A program made the position numbers and the translations under genes. From a virus, in IMG/VR virus record IMGVR_UViG_3300046532_004847, positions 1 through 22,108 of that record: 22,108 nucleotides of DNA. The stretch is one strand, 5' to 3'. Positions within the stretch are counted from its first letter, which is position 1, and each line of letters starts with the position of its first letter. This document shows, piece after piece, positions 5,817-13,741 of this stretch. The notes under the pieces are model-generated. The model saw only the letters and a program-made list of their open reading frames with translations, was not told where the DNA came from and made no database searches.

Positions 5817-7793
5817 TTAAAATTTACTTGCTAATAAAAGACTGCCTAAATATATGTCTACGTTATGTTCCGCGCAAATAGCGTGAACCTGCTTGACTCT
5901 TTCTTTATCATTATCTTGCGGCTTTTTGCAGTATGAAGTCACGCTTTTTTCCCATCTAGAGGGCTCCTCGTTACAGATGATTATATCGCAAATCTCAGCA
6001 GCTACCTCTTTCTGCTTCTTATTTAGCCTTTTTACTCTATGAATCTTTCTAAGCTCCGCCTCCGCTAGAGAAGTTAATTTCTGAGATAGAATCATATTGT
6101 CTTTAAGCCGAGCGAAGTCAAATTTCACGCTTGCTTCCCCTTGACCTACGGGAGTCGATTTCCTCTCTTCTTGAGGAATACCTTCGGTCCCCTCAGGCCT
6201 CCCCGCGCTCTTTGGGGGGCTCTCTTTCTTATCGACGTCTACTTTTTCTTTTAAATTTATATTTTCAGTTATCTTTTTTGAGCCCATTATAGGCTCGTAG
6301 AATCCGTCATTTTTAGCTTTCTTAAAGTCCTCCTGAGATTCAAGAGAGTCTTTCCTGTAAGGCAAACGATTAGTTTTAAGAGAGTCAAATAATTCATCAG
6401 CCGTAATAGCTCCTAGCTCATATAAACGAGTATAAACTCTGTCCTTCGTCACTGAGTCTTTAAGGCTTATTTCTTGAAAATAAGGAGTAGGGTAGTTCTT
6501 GAGTCCCATCGTCTTAGCGATTTTCTTAATTTCCGGAATTAAAAATTTCTGCAAGAAGGCTTGACGCCCCTGCTCTAAACGGGCAAGAAACACCTGTATC
6601 TTACTTTCTTGATTCGCGAACTTTTCTCCCCCTACTAAAATGTTATTAAGACCTAAGTTAATATCTTGGTCAAATATTTCATATTTTTTAGAATCTAAAA
6701 GCTCTGAAATCTTAGGGATTACAAATTCCGCTTTTGTCGTGTAGTCAGAGATGAGTACTCTCCCTACGGACTGATTTTGAAATAGCTCCTGCATGGCCGC
6801 AAGATTCCTTTGGTTAATCCCTCCTTTTTCTGGGTCCGTGCCCATAGTGACTAATAGAATCGCTTGCTGCATAGTGCGAGCGATTGCCATGTCCATTTTT
6901 TTAAGCTCGCTCTTCGCGTTGATATCCTCTAAAACTGGATAACCCATAGGAACACCATAAGGTTCGTAATCTTGTTTTTTATAAAAAACAGTCATCACTC
7001 TGTCCATATCTAAAGGAATCTTAAGTCCTTGGGAAGAGCTAACGTTTATATCCTGAATTTGTTTCTGAATTTCTTCAGGAAGAGAATCGAAAATTGTAAA
7101 ATCTTCCGCTGAAACGGGGTTCCGTAGCCTATTCACTTCGTATCCTGAGAGATTTTTATAATAAACAGGATTGTAAAAGCTTAAATTTCCAGTAAGCCTG
7201 ATGTCAGCGGGATTTAAAAGGACGTACTTTAAAGGGAGAGTTAGCTCATCCGTGAGAGCCTGAGCTGAAGGAGAAGCCCCAAAAACTTGAGTCATTTTTT
7301 TAATATCTTCTTTTTTCACTTTCCCATCAAATCGATATAAAAATACGTTACCCGAACGATAGTACTCTCTAAAAAACTGATCCTGAATTCCCCATACATT
7401 TATTTTATTAAAAAACGCTTCGAAAAAGTCCCTCGACTTCTTGCTCCCTCCCTTGAAGAATAAGGAGCCGCAAGAGAACTCAGTCATTAGGTCGATAACG
7501 TTTCTAAACTGAGCAAAATTATAATAAGCTTTTTGACATAAAATTACAGCGTCTCTGACGGTAATGTCCTTGTCTCCCCCATAGATAGCGGAATATCTCC
7601 AAGGGATTAAGCCGTCGTCAATATTTTTATATTTATCAGTGCGCTCAATATCAGCAGCTCTATTACGTCGAGTAGACGTTCGTTGCGTAGAAAGATTTGA
7701 CGCCGCCGCCATCAAGGGGGTGATGTCTGCGCTTTTGGCTGTAGATGCTTTAGCCACTTCCTTTTTCCCCTGCGTATTTGCTTTAGCCCTCAT
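5817..7793 (-). CDS. Phage portal protein with long C-terminal extension
   Basis: A 658-residue portal protein, the dodecameric ring through which DNA enters the capsid and to which terminase and tail bind. Evidence: position directly after the large terminase gene; a lysine/threonine-rich disordered start (1-50); a mixed alpha/beta body with DQFFREYYRSGNVFLYRF (138-155) and KYVLLNPADIRL (189-200), typical of portal wing domains; and the conserved late segment with DQDINLGLNNILVGGEKFAN (375-394) and RLEQGRQAFLQKFLIPEIK (405-423), typical of the stem/crown helices. After about residue 510 comes a Pro/Gly/Glu-rich linker (AGRPEGTEGIPQEERKS near 530-546) and a separate roughly 100-residue helical tail containing five cysteines, which I do not recognise. 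No Shine-Dalgarno sequence precedes the ATG. Confidence 0.87.
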   Translation of the reverse strand: MRAKANTQGKKEVAKASTAKSADITPLMAAASNLSTQRTSTRRNRAADIERTDKYKNIDDGLIPWRYSAIYGGDKDITVRDAVILCQKAYYNFAQFRNVIDLMTEFSCGSLFFKGGSKKSRDFFEAFFNKINVWGIQDQFFREYYRSGNVFLYRFDGKVKKEDIKKMTQVFGASPSAQALTDELTLPLKYVLLNPADIRLTGNLSFYNPVYYKNLSGYEVNRLRNPVSAEDFTIFDSLPEEIQKQIQDINVSSSQGLKIPLDMDRVMTVFYKKQDYEPYGVPMGYPVLEDINAKSELKKMDMAIARTMQQAILLVTMGTDPEKGGINQRNLAAMQELFQNQSVGRVLISDYTTKAEFVIPKISELLDSKKYEIFDQDINLGLNNILVGGEKFANQESKIQVFLARLEQGRQAFLQKFLIPEIKKIAKTMGLKNYPTPYFQEISLKDSVTKDRVYTRLYELGAITADELFDSLKTNRLPYRKDSLESQEDFKKAKNDGFYEPIMGSKKITENINLKEKVDVDKKESPPKSAGRPEGTEGIPQEERKSTPVGQGEASVKFDFARLKDNMILSQKLTSLAEAELRKIHRVKRLNKKQKEVAAEICDIIICNEEPSRWEKSVTSYCKKPQDNDKERVKQVHAICAEHNVDIYLGSLLLASKF

Positions 7794-7796
7794 AAT

Positions 7797-7808
7797 TAAT
7801 GATCATTA
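7797..7808. promoter_or_regulatory. 12-bp perfect palindrome between terL and the portal gene
   Basis: TAATGATCATTA is a perfect palindrome filling more than half of the 22-base gap between the two genes. It could be a dimeric protein-binding site, or simply an AT-rich chance palindrome; no promoter boxes go with it. Confidence 0.3.
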
Positions 7809-7815
7809 CACTTTT

Positions 7816-9642
7816 TTAAACCATTCTAGGCAAAAAAGTAGTAGAAAAGTCGTCCTTCTTTTGCCGTAAGTCAAAGTAGCATTTTAACGCCCAATTCGCC
7901 AGCATTAAAGCTGTATAGTTATCTCGCCTCGCCCGATTAGCAGAAGTGCTTCTTTTGAGGTGCTGCGGAAGGTCGAAGGTTTGAGTTCCTTTAGCTGTGC
8001 TTTTGACCTCAATTAGAGCGCACTGCCTCTTAGTTTGGTAAACTAGAGCATCTTGAGTCTCAATTAAGTCGCTTACAGTTTCTGCTCCGGTGAACTTTAA
8101 GTTAATTAAAGTATTGTTTTGTTTATCAAACGCTGAACCGTTAGCGGTAGTTCTTGAGGCAAACCAAATATGCTTATAGTCGATGCAAGCCTGAAGGTGT
8201 TCATTAGCTTTTCGTATAAACTCGCTTGTAAAATTTTGTTTAAAACAAATTCTATAATTGCTCTTATTATAAGAGGTTTTACATTTTCTTATCTCTTTAG
8301 TGTAGTCGATTCCCTCTTTTACGGAGTCAAACTCTATGAACTTAAGATTAATTCCGGCGTTGACAAAGTTCTCTGACTCATTGCAGCTATCTAAAAATTG
8401 ATACCCCGCGTTATCAATGCAAATCATTTCTACATCGAAACTTGTTAGTATGTAAAAGAAATAATTTATGTGGTCTTTTAAATCGCCCCCTGCCACAGCA
8501 TAATTGTGCACTAAAGTTCCTTCTTTTCTTTCTTCATCAATTTCTAGAAGAGAAATGGCAAAGTAATCAGACGCGGGGCTATTACTAAAACTGGGGTCAA
8601 TACCAATCATGTATTTTTTTCCCTTTCCTCCTTTAACTAAAGTCGTGGGCTCTTCTCCGTCTGGAATAGTACATTCGTGCATTTTCTTTGCACTAAAATA
8701 GCTATCACTTCCGTCTGTAAATTGAGCGCAATACTCTCGCAAAAATGAAGAGTGGGACTGGCCGCCGCCTTGAGCTTCTTCAATGATAGTTTTATCAATC
8801 ATTTCAGGAGGAAGGGCTTCGTACCCTAATTGAGATATAAAATATTTCGCATTATAGTTCTCGTTATCATAAATCTTAACCATCCATTCTTTATAAGTCT
8901 TATATAAATTTTCAAAAGTATAAGAGGCTGAAGAAAGGGCAATCATTTTTGAAGAGTTTTCAAAAACCATTCGGTCCTCTTCTTTCATTTTTCCAGAGTT
9001 AATGAATTTATCCTCCATTTCTCTAATTTCGATCCTCTCCTTCATGTTCTGGGGAGCGACCAAGAAGGGCATTAATACCGTTTGGATTATCTCCTCCGGT
9101 AACAATAGGTACTCGTCCAGCACAAGTATGTTAGCTCTAAAGCCTCGAATTTTTTCCCCACTTAAAGGTATCGCTGTAATGCTCCCGCCGTTCACCTCCC
9201 ATTCGTATTGATCATTTCTCTTCGAAGGGCGCTTGCAAAAAGCTTGTTGGAGAAGCTCGGCTCCCCTAGTCTTGACGATTTTCTCCAAATTGTTAAATAT
9301 AAAGCGAGCTGTACGAAAAGTGGGGCCAGCTATTAAAATTTTAGTCCCGGGGTTAAATATGCATTGCAAGAAGCAAAAAACAGAAGCTATAAAAGTCTTA
9401 CCGCAGCCACGCCCCCACACGCACATGGAAAAATTTCGAGTCATGAACCCCTTGAGGGTAATTTCCTGATAAGGAGCTAATTTTATTCCCGATATTAACT
9501 CCGTAGTAAATCCCACGTTCGAATTTAGAAAGCGAGCCAAGGACAGACGAGCTTCTTTATCTTCTAAATAACCGTCAAGCTTTAACAGCTCTTTATTGGT
9601 GTTACTAATGCTACTTTTATATTTGTCGGGAGCGTACCACAT
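7816..9642 (-). CDS. terL: Terminase large subunit (packaging ATPase and nuclease)
   Basis: The 608-residue packaging motor translocates DNA into the prohead and cuts the concatemer. The N-terminal ATPase has a Walker A motif GRGCGKT (77-83), a Q-motif-like LAPYQ (55-59), a Walker B strand with catalytic acid NILVLDE (171-177) and the coupling motif ALSSAS (235-240). The C-terminal RNase H-like nuclease starts with YMIGIDPS (344-351, D349), then MICID (406-410, D410), and a third acidic site is probably the Asp in ETQDALVYQ near the C-terminus. Length and order are those of T4 gp17-like enzymes. It begins two bases after the ERCC4 nuclease gene. The start ATG (MWYAPDK) has no ribosome-binding site. 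Confidence 0.95.
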   Translation of the reverse strand: MWYAPDKYKSSISNTNKELLKLDGYLEDKEARLSLARFLNSNVGFTTELISGIKLAPYQEITLKGFMTRNFSMCVWGRGCGKTFIASVFCFLQCIFNPGTKILIAGPTFRTARFIFNNLEKIVKTRGAELLQQAFCKRPSKRNDQYEWEVNGGSITAIPLSGEKIRGFRANILVLDEYLLLPEEIIQTVLMPFLVAPQNMKERIEIREMEDKFINSGKMKEEDRMVFENSSKMIALSSASYTFENLYKTYKEWMVKIYDNENYNAKYFISQLGYEALPPEMIDKTIIEEAQGGGQSHSSFLREYCAQFTDGSDSYFSAKKMHECTIPDGEEPTTLVKGGKGKKYMIGIDPSFSNSPASDYFAISLLEIDEERKEGTLVHNYAVAGGDLKDHINYFFYILTSFDVEMICIDNAGYQFLDSCNESENFVNAGINLKFIEFDSVKEGIDYTKEIRKCKTSYNKSNYRICFKQNFTSEFIRKANEHLQACIDYKHIWFASRTTANGSAFDKQNNTLINLKFTGAETVSDLIETQDALVYQTKRQCALIEVKSTAKGTQTFDLPQHLKRSTSANRARRDNYTALMLANWALKCYFDLRQKKDDFSTTFLPRMV

Positions 9643-9644
9643 CT

Positions 9645-10580
9645 TTACAAAATCTTTCTATCGTACGCTAACTGGAGGTCTATATTTTTATAAACACAAT
9701 TAGATAAGAATATTTTCTCGCTCACCCTTACCGCTTCCTTTCTCCCCTTAACAAAAAGAAATTGGGCGTGGTCATATTTTTGTATAATTCGCCTCACGTT
9801 GTGAAATATAAACTCCGGAGTGGCTTTTATTTTTTTTGAAATATGAGGCAGGAAGGGGAAACTTAACGCCTGAGATAGAGTGTCTTCAACTAAGATAATT
9901 AAGTTAGCGTTTTGCTCTGCGGCTCTTTCAATTTCGCGACAAAACCTTTCGTAGTTCAAGGTACTTAGAGTCGAAATGAAATCAGCTAACGATTTCCTTT
10001 CTATATAGCAATTACAAGTCATCTCCTTATCGTTAAGGGTGTAATCTCCAAATTTAAGACCGTATACTTCGGAGGGGATATTAAATTTCAATGGCTCTTT
10101 TTCTCTTGAGTCTATTAACACCTTGTGCCCCTTATTAAGCTCTCCTTTTACTTCTATATTTTTAATTTTTTTATATTTATTTTTCAAGCCTAATCTTAAA
10201 CACAACTCATAATAATCATCAAAATATTGTTCGAAAGTCACTATCGAAGGAATAGCTACCGTTCTCAATTCAATTTGACACGGAGAATATATTAACTCCT
10301 TTTCCCTTTTCCTCTTGCAGAGAAGAATCTCTAAATACTCTTTAGCTTTATCGAGTGGCTGTCTTTTTAACCATTTCAATTGATTTGCTCTTGTATTAAA
10401 ATCATTAGAAAAATAATAATCTTTAGATTTAAATTTTATAATCTTTTGATCATGGAGATCGTAACGAGGAAAATATTTTTGATAATACGCCGCCACGCGA
10501 AGCTTATGAGCTTTAAGGTGAGCGTGTAACTGGCGCTCCGTTTCAAACTCTTTTTCGCAAGCTTTACATTTAGATACCAT
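9645..10580 (-). CDS. ERCC4-type structure-specific nuclease with N-terminal C2H2 zinc finger
   Basis: A 311-residue predicted nuclease. The C-terminal half shows the ERCC4 (XPF/Mus81) active-site pattern: VLIDSREKEP (154-163; D157, R159, E160), LKFGDYTL (175-182), then YIERKSLADF (192-201) with the hallmark ERK and a following Asp. The N-terminus holds a classic C2H2 zinc finger, C5-X2-C8-X12-H21-X3-H25. The family cuts branched DNA such as flaps, forks or junctions. Encoded immediately before the large terminase, it could clear branches from replicating DNA before packaging, as T4 endonuclease VII does; that role is inference. The helix-hairpin-helix often paired with ERCC4 domains is not evident; the zinc finger may replace it for DNA binding. 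Confidence 0.85.
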   Translation of the reverse strand: MVSKCKACEKEFETERQLHAHLKAHKLRVAAYYQKYFPRYDLHDQKIIKFKSKDYYFSNDFNTRANQLKWLKRQPLDKAKEYLEILLCKRKREKELIYSPCQIELRTVAIPSIVTFEQYFDDYYELCLRLGLKNKYKKIKNIEVKGELNKGHKVLIDSREKEPLKFNIPSEVYGLKFGDYTLNDKEMTCNCYIERKSLADFISTLSTLNYERFCREIERAAEQNANLIILVEDTLSQALSFPFLPHISKKIKATPEFIFHNVRRIIQKYDHAQFLFVKGRKEAVRVSEKIFLSNCVYKNIDLQLAYDRKIL

Positions 10581-10582
10581 AT

Positions 10583-11671
10583 CTAGCCTTCTAAAACCTC
10601 TTCTTCGGTTAAACCTAATACTCTCGCTCTGATTTCATCCATATTCGAGATATTATTAATCTCTTCAGATAGAACGTCTTTTCTCATCTCGGCTAAAGCT
10701 ATCATTTTCTTCCTGCCCTCTTCATCTCTCCATATCTCTACTAAGTTTAAAATGCTTGCGTTATCTTTTTGCTGATTCTTTAGTCTAGAACTTCTTTTTT
10801 CCTTAAGGTCGTCTAAAAGCTTATGTTGCCTATTTACTGATTGATGGTATTCATTTTGAGCTGTATTTATAGACTCGACAAGAGCCATTGAGATTCTTCT
10901 CCCTTCGCTGTCGTTAGCTGCGTCATCAAGAAGCCCCTGAAGGTGCTCTACTCTTCGCTGAATATTAGAGGCTATAACCGCTTCTCCTGAGAGGACGATG
11001 TATTGATCTATCTCTTCGTGGCTTAAGTCCGGTTTGTCATGAGTATAACGAACAAAGCTGCTCTCATATAATTCGCGATCAACATTTGTTGATAAATGAT
11101 TCATATGATGAAGAAACCTGAAGGTATGCAGATACCGAATCAACATCTCGCAATTTTTTTTATTCGCCGCAGTAATCTTGCTTCTGTCAATACCCTCTAA
11201 GATATATTTATTAACTTTAGCTATCGCCCGATCTACACTCCTAGGCGGCTTATACTCTTCTTGGGGAATTTCCCCTGCCCGAAAGCCTTCTTCAGGACTT
11301 AGCGACTGAATATACTCCTGAACAGAGCGGGCTTCTGGACTGAGATTTGAAAGATTGGAATCATCGAAAAGTAGACGAGCTATCTCCACAAAACTCATCA
11401 TACGATAATGATTATCAATAAACTCCGCATCCTCTTCAGATAATTTAGTTTTTTCTTTTGGTTGGTATTGATGGGAAGCCTTAGCTTTTAATCCCCTTTC
11501 CACTAAAGCAGCTTTTACAAGTCTACCGTACTTACTCCTGCCGTCTTTCATATTCTCGGGCTCATCGCTAAAGAAATGGTCTACGAAAGCAGAAGTTAAA
11601 GGCTTTATGTCGCTGCACCCTTCTTCAAACTTTTTCCAAATGAATTCCTTATGTTGGTCGGTAGGTTTCAT
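10583..11671 (-). CDS. Helical protein of unknown role, possible small terminase subunit
   Basis: I do not recognise this 362-residue protein. It is predicted to be almost entirely helical and soluble. Two N-terminal segments could be helix-turn-helix units: residues about 42-60 (DGRSKYGRLVKAALVERG) and about 80-118, where SFVEIARLLF is followed by EARSVQEYI. The C-terminal part (about 230-300) is rich in Arg, Lys and Glu with heptad-like spacing, suggesting a coiled coil. DNA-binding N-terminal helices, an oligomerising middle and a position shortly before the large terminase match what a small terminase subunit would look like, but the protein is longer than most. A transcriptional or structural role is equally possible. 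It starts one base after the sigma factor stop with no ribosome-binding site. Confidence 0.7.
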   Translation of the reverse strand: MKPTDQHKEFIWKKFEEGCSDIKPLTSAFVDHFFSDEPENMKDGRSKYGRLVKAALVERGLKAKASHQYQPKEKTKLSEEDAEFIDNHYRMMSFVEIARLLFDDSNLSNLSPEARSVQEYIQSLSPEEGFRAGEIPQEEYKPPRSVDRAIAKVNKYILEGIDRSKITAANKKNCEMLIRYLHTFRFLHHMNHLSTNVDRELYESSFVRYTHDKPDLSHEEIDQYIVLSGEAVIASNIQRRVEHLQGLLDDAANDSEGRRISMALVESINTAQNEYHQSVNRQHKLLDDLKEKRSSRLKNQQKDNASILNLVEIWRDEEGRKKMIALAEMRKDVLSEEINNISNMDEIRARVLGLTEEEVLEG

Positions 11672-11672
11672 A

Positions 11673-12368
11673 TTATAAAATATCTATTTCATTATCTTGT
11701 AAAACTTTTTTTACTTTAGCTATTATTATTTTCTGTATATTTTTTATTTGTTTGTAACCGGGCTTTCTATCTTTTTCAGAAGTTTTATAGCCTACGGTTT
11801 TTGCTGCTTCTTCTTCGGAGAGGTTATCAATATATAAAGCTTTGTAAACCTTCCATTCCAAAGGCTTTAAAATACTCTCCATTTTAGAGTGTAATTTAGC
11901 CGCATTAGAAAAAAAATTATCCTCCGCATAGCTCTGGCTTTTAACTTCAAATAGATGATTTTCTAAGGGCACGGCTATCTTAACGTCATGAGCAATTTTT
12001 TTAGTTTTTTCCCATTTGGAAACTAAGGGACATACGTTATCTTGCTTTCCGTACACTAGGCATCTATCCTGCGGTTCGGCTGCCGCACACCGAGAACACG
12101 GCTTAGAATAATTACCGTAATTATTCCTTATGATGTTCTTTATCTGATTAGTTATTATCCGATTTAACCACGGAGCCAATGGGTAGGCGGAGTTGTAAAG
12201 ATGCCATTTTTTAAAAAGGTGCAATTTAATTATCTGTGAAACGTCATCAAAGTCAAGCCAGCTTAGAGAATGAAGAGTCCACCTTCCCTTCCTTTTCTCT
12301 ATTTCTCTATTTATTAATAAAATAGAATCCTCAAAAGAGGGCTTAAGCTTTTTCTTTTTTTTAGCCAT
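11673..12368 (-). CDS. Phage RNA polymerase sigma factor with cysteine-rich insertion
   Basis: A 231-residue sigma70-superfamily protein. Residues about 35-82 (WLDFDDVSQIIKLHLFKKW, then PLAPWLNRIITNQIKNIIRN) fit sigma region 2, which binds core polymerase and the -10 element. Residues about 162-222 (ILKPLEWKVYKALYIDNLSE, then EAAKTVGYK and QIKNIQKIIIAKVKKVL) fit region 4, the helix-turn-helix for the -35 element or a clamp contact. Between them lie four cysteines, C91-X2-C94-X8-C103-X9-C113, arranged like a zinc site, absent from ordinary ECF sigmas. It would redirect host polymerase to phage, most likely late, promoters, as T4 gp55 does. It overlaps the zinc-ribbon gene by eight bases, and the two may work together. 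Confidence 0.8.
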   Translation of the reverse strand: MAKKKKKLKPSFEDSILLINREIEKRKGRWTLHSLSWLDFDDVSQIIKLHLFKKWHLYNSAYPLAPWLNRIITNQIKNIIRNNYGNYSKPCSRCAAAEPQDRCLVYGKQDNVCPLVSKWEKTKKIAHDVKIAVPLENHLFEVKSQSYAEDNFFSNAAKLHSKMESILKPLEWKVYKALYIDNLSEEEAAKTVGYKTSEKDRKPGYKQIKNIQKIIIAKVKKVLQDNEIDIL

Positions 12369-12720
12369 TAGGTCTTATAGCGCCCGCCTCTTTTCGGAAC
12401 TGCTCTAAGACCTTCTTTTTGGATATCTTTGGAGCTTTCTTTTTAACAGTTTTTGCAGAGCTGGAAGAAGAGAGGTCGGGAGCTAGTTGGCCCAGAGTCG
12501 CTAAGGGAATGCCTTTAACCCCCTCTACTCCTTCGATCTCAAAATCAAGTTTATTAATATTAGGTACGCTTTCCGGCTGTTTATCTTCGACAGCCTCGCC
12601 TAAGCGAGCGTCAACAGAAGCTTTAGCTTGGGAAAAAGAGTTCCCGCACTTTTGACAAAAGTTCGGCTTACTTATAGTGTAAGTATTATCAGTACCGCAG
12701 GATGAACAATATAGTTTCAT
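12361..12720 (-). CDS. Zinc-ribbon protein
   Basis: A 119-residue protein starting with a zinc ribbon: C5-X2-C8 (CSSCG) and C22-X2-C25 (CQKCG). The middle (residues 30-90) is acidic and low in structure; the end is lysine-rich (KTVKKKAPKISKKKVLEQFR), suited to nucleic acid or protein contact. Zinc ribbons of this form are common in transcription-linked phage proteins. Its stop overlaps the sigma factor start (ATGGCTAA), so the two are translationally coupled, and a joint role in phage transcription is my inference. It is the first gene downstream of a candidate promoter at 12746-12741. Confidence 0.75.
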   Translation of the reverse strand: MKLYCSSCGTDNTYTISKPNFCQKCGNSFSQAKASVDARLGEAVEDKQPESVPNINKLDFEIEGVEGVKGIPLATLGQLAPDLSSSSSAKTVKKKAPKISKKKVLEQFRKEAGAIRPNG

Positions 12721-12735
12721 AATTTAGCAATATTC

Positions 12736-12768
12736 GTTATATTATAACAAAAACATGAAAACATCAAA
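12736..12768 (-). promoter_or_regulatory. Promoter for the zinc-ribbon/sigma operon, in a palindromic divergent region
   Basis: On the minus strand TATAAT (12746-12741) lies 20 bases before the zinc-ribbon ATG, with a weak -35 TTTGAT (12768-12763) 16 bases upstream. The -10 box sits inside a 13-base palindrome GTTATATTATAAC (12736-12748), whose other strand offers TATATT (12738-12743) as a -10 for the plus-strand ORF at 12755. The intergenic gap is only 34 bases. The minus -10 is good, the -35 boxes are poor, so the plus-strand promoter is speculative. Confidence 0.5.
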
Positions 12769-12934
12769 TAAATATTTACACCAAAACATTAATAAATTAA
12801 AAGAAATTTTAGAAATTTCTTATCCCTTCTGCAAGCATAGCGATCCCGATGTCGCACAAGGAGCAGCTATGATTAACAAATTAGCCAAAGAGTCTTTGGA
12901 TAACGTAGAAAAAGCTTCAAGGCAGACTCTTTAA
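12755..12934 (+). CDS. Small uncharacterised protein, the only plus-strand gene
   Basis: A 59-codon ORF from ATG at 12755 to TAA at 12934. It fills almost all of the interval between the zinc-ribbon start and the end of phoH, and overlaps the phoH stop convergently by 18 bases. The product begins MKTSNKYLHQNINKLKEILE and continues with SYPFCKHSDPDVAQGAAM and a helical end NKLAKESLDNVEKASRQTL. It is hydrophilic and probably two helices around a short CKHSDPD turn; I recognise no family. Support: it fills a gap otherwise too long for this compact genome, a palindromic -10-like element precedes it, and the opposite strand has no usable ORF here. Against: short length, opposite orientation and no ribbon-like or membrane motif. 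It could be a small regulator of the adjacent transcription genes. Confidence 0.6.
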   Translation: MKTSNKYLHQNINKLKEILEISYPFCKHSDPDVAQGAAMINKLAKESLDNVEKASRQTL

Positions 12935-13726
12935 CTTTTTCACCAAAAACTTGACGAGCTCTGACCTCATGATGTCTTCTTCAGTAAATTCGAAATTGTA
13001 AACGCCATTTTCTGAGCTCTCTTCATCAGAGAATAATTTAAACATTTTCTGAAAGCCGCCGCCCCCTCCATTTCTTAAGTCTGTTTGCGCGGGGTCGGCT
13101 AACACAAAGCATCTACTATTTTCTCCAAGCCTTGTCAGTACAGTGGTAATTTCTTTAATGGTAGAATTTTGAGCCTCGTCTAAAATTATACATTTATTTT
13201 TCCAATTCATCCCTCTAGCGAAGTTTACTGGAAACATAGAGACTCTGCCCTCTTCTTCTAGCTTTTCTGGCTTAAAGTTAATTAGCAATTCATCTAACTT
13301 ATCTAAAAATGGTAAATTATAAAATTTTAATTTGTCGTCCGCAGTTCCCGGAAGAAAACCTAGTTTAGATTCTGAGCTTTCCACTGCTGATCTCAAATAC
13401 ATAATGTCCGAAGTAGCTTTCATATTCAAAAGCTGAAGGCCGCAATAGACGGAGAGGAGAGTCTTAGAGGTTCCTGCTGGGCCATTAACAAAAACTATTT
13501 TAGTATTAGGATTTAGAGCTATTTTAAAAAAGTCTTTTTGCTTTTGCGTCCACGAAAATTGATTAAGCTTAATTTGTCTTTTGATTGGGTTTTCGACGGT
13601 AGTCTTCTCGTGATTGTTATTCAAGCCCTTAGCTACGTCGCTCCCCCCTCTGATTTTAATGGAAGTTTTCGAGTCGGAAGACTCGCTCATCGAAGCCCGT
13701 TTAGAGCTTGCAGTTTTTTTTCTCAT
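12917..13726 (-). CDS. phoH: PhoH-like P-loop ATPase
   Basis: A 269-residue PhoH-family protein. After a Ser/Lys-rich, probably flexible N-terminus (1-50), the domain starts with FSWTQKQKDFFKIAL (57-71), a Q-motif-like adenine contact, followed by Walker A GPAGTSKT (82-89), YLRSAVESSESKLGFLPG (110-127), a hallmark PhoH segment, and Walker B CIILDEAQN (179-187, D183-E184). Sensor-type ADPAQTDLRNGGGGG follows. PhoH ATPases are widespread in phages, especially marine ones; their function is unsettled (RNA-linked or phosphate-stress-linked roles have been proposed). It lies 15 bases after rmlB and before the plus-strand small gene, so it ends the first glycan transcript or starts a short unit of its own. 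Confidence 0.92.
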   Translation of the reverse strand: MRKKTASSKRASMSESSDSKTSIKIRGGSDVAKGLNNNHEKTTVENPIKRQIKLNQFSWTQKQKDFFKIALNPNTKIVFVNGPAGTSKTLLSVYCGLQLLNMKATSDIMYLRSAVESSESKLGFLPGTADDKLKFYNLPFLDKLDELLINFKPEKLEEEGRVSMFPVNFARGMNWKNKCIILDEAQNSTIKEITTVLTRLGENSRCFVLADPAQTDLRNGGGGGFQKMFKLFSDEESSENGVYNFEFTEEDIMRSELVKFLVKKLKSLP

Positions 13727-13741
13727 CAGCTTATATTACAC

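Noticed and set aside
11672-11677. TATAAT directly before the ATG at 11671 as a promoter
   Set aside because: It is formed by the last codons of the sigma gene (ending TTATAA), with no room for a transcript start before the ATG.
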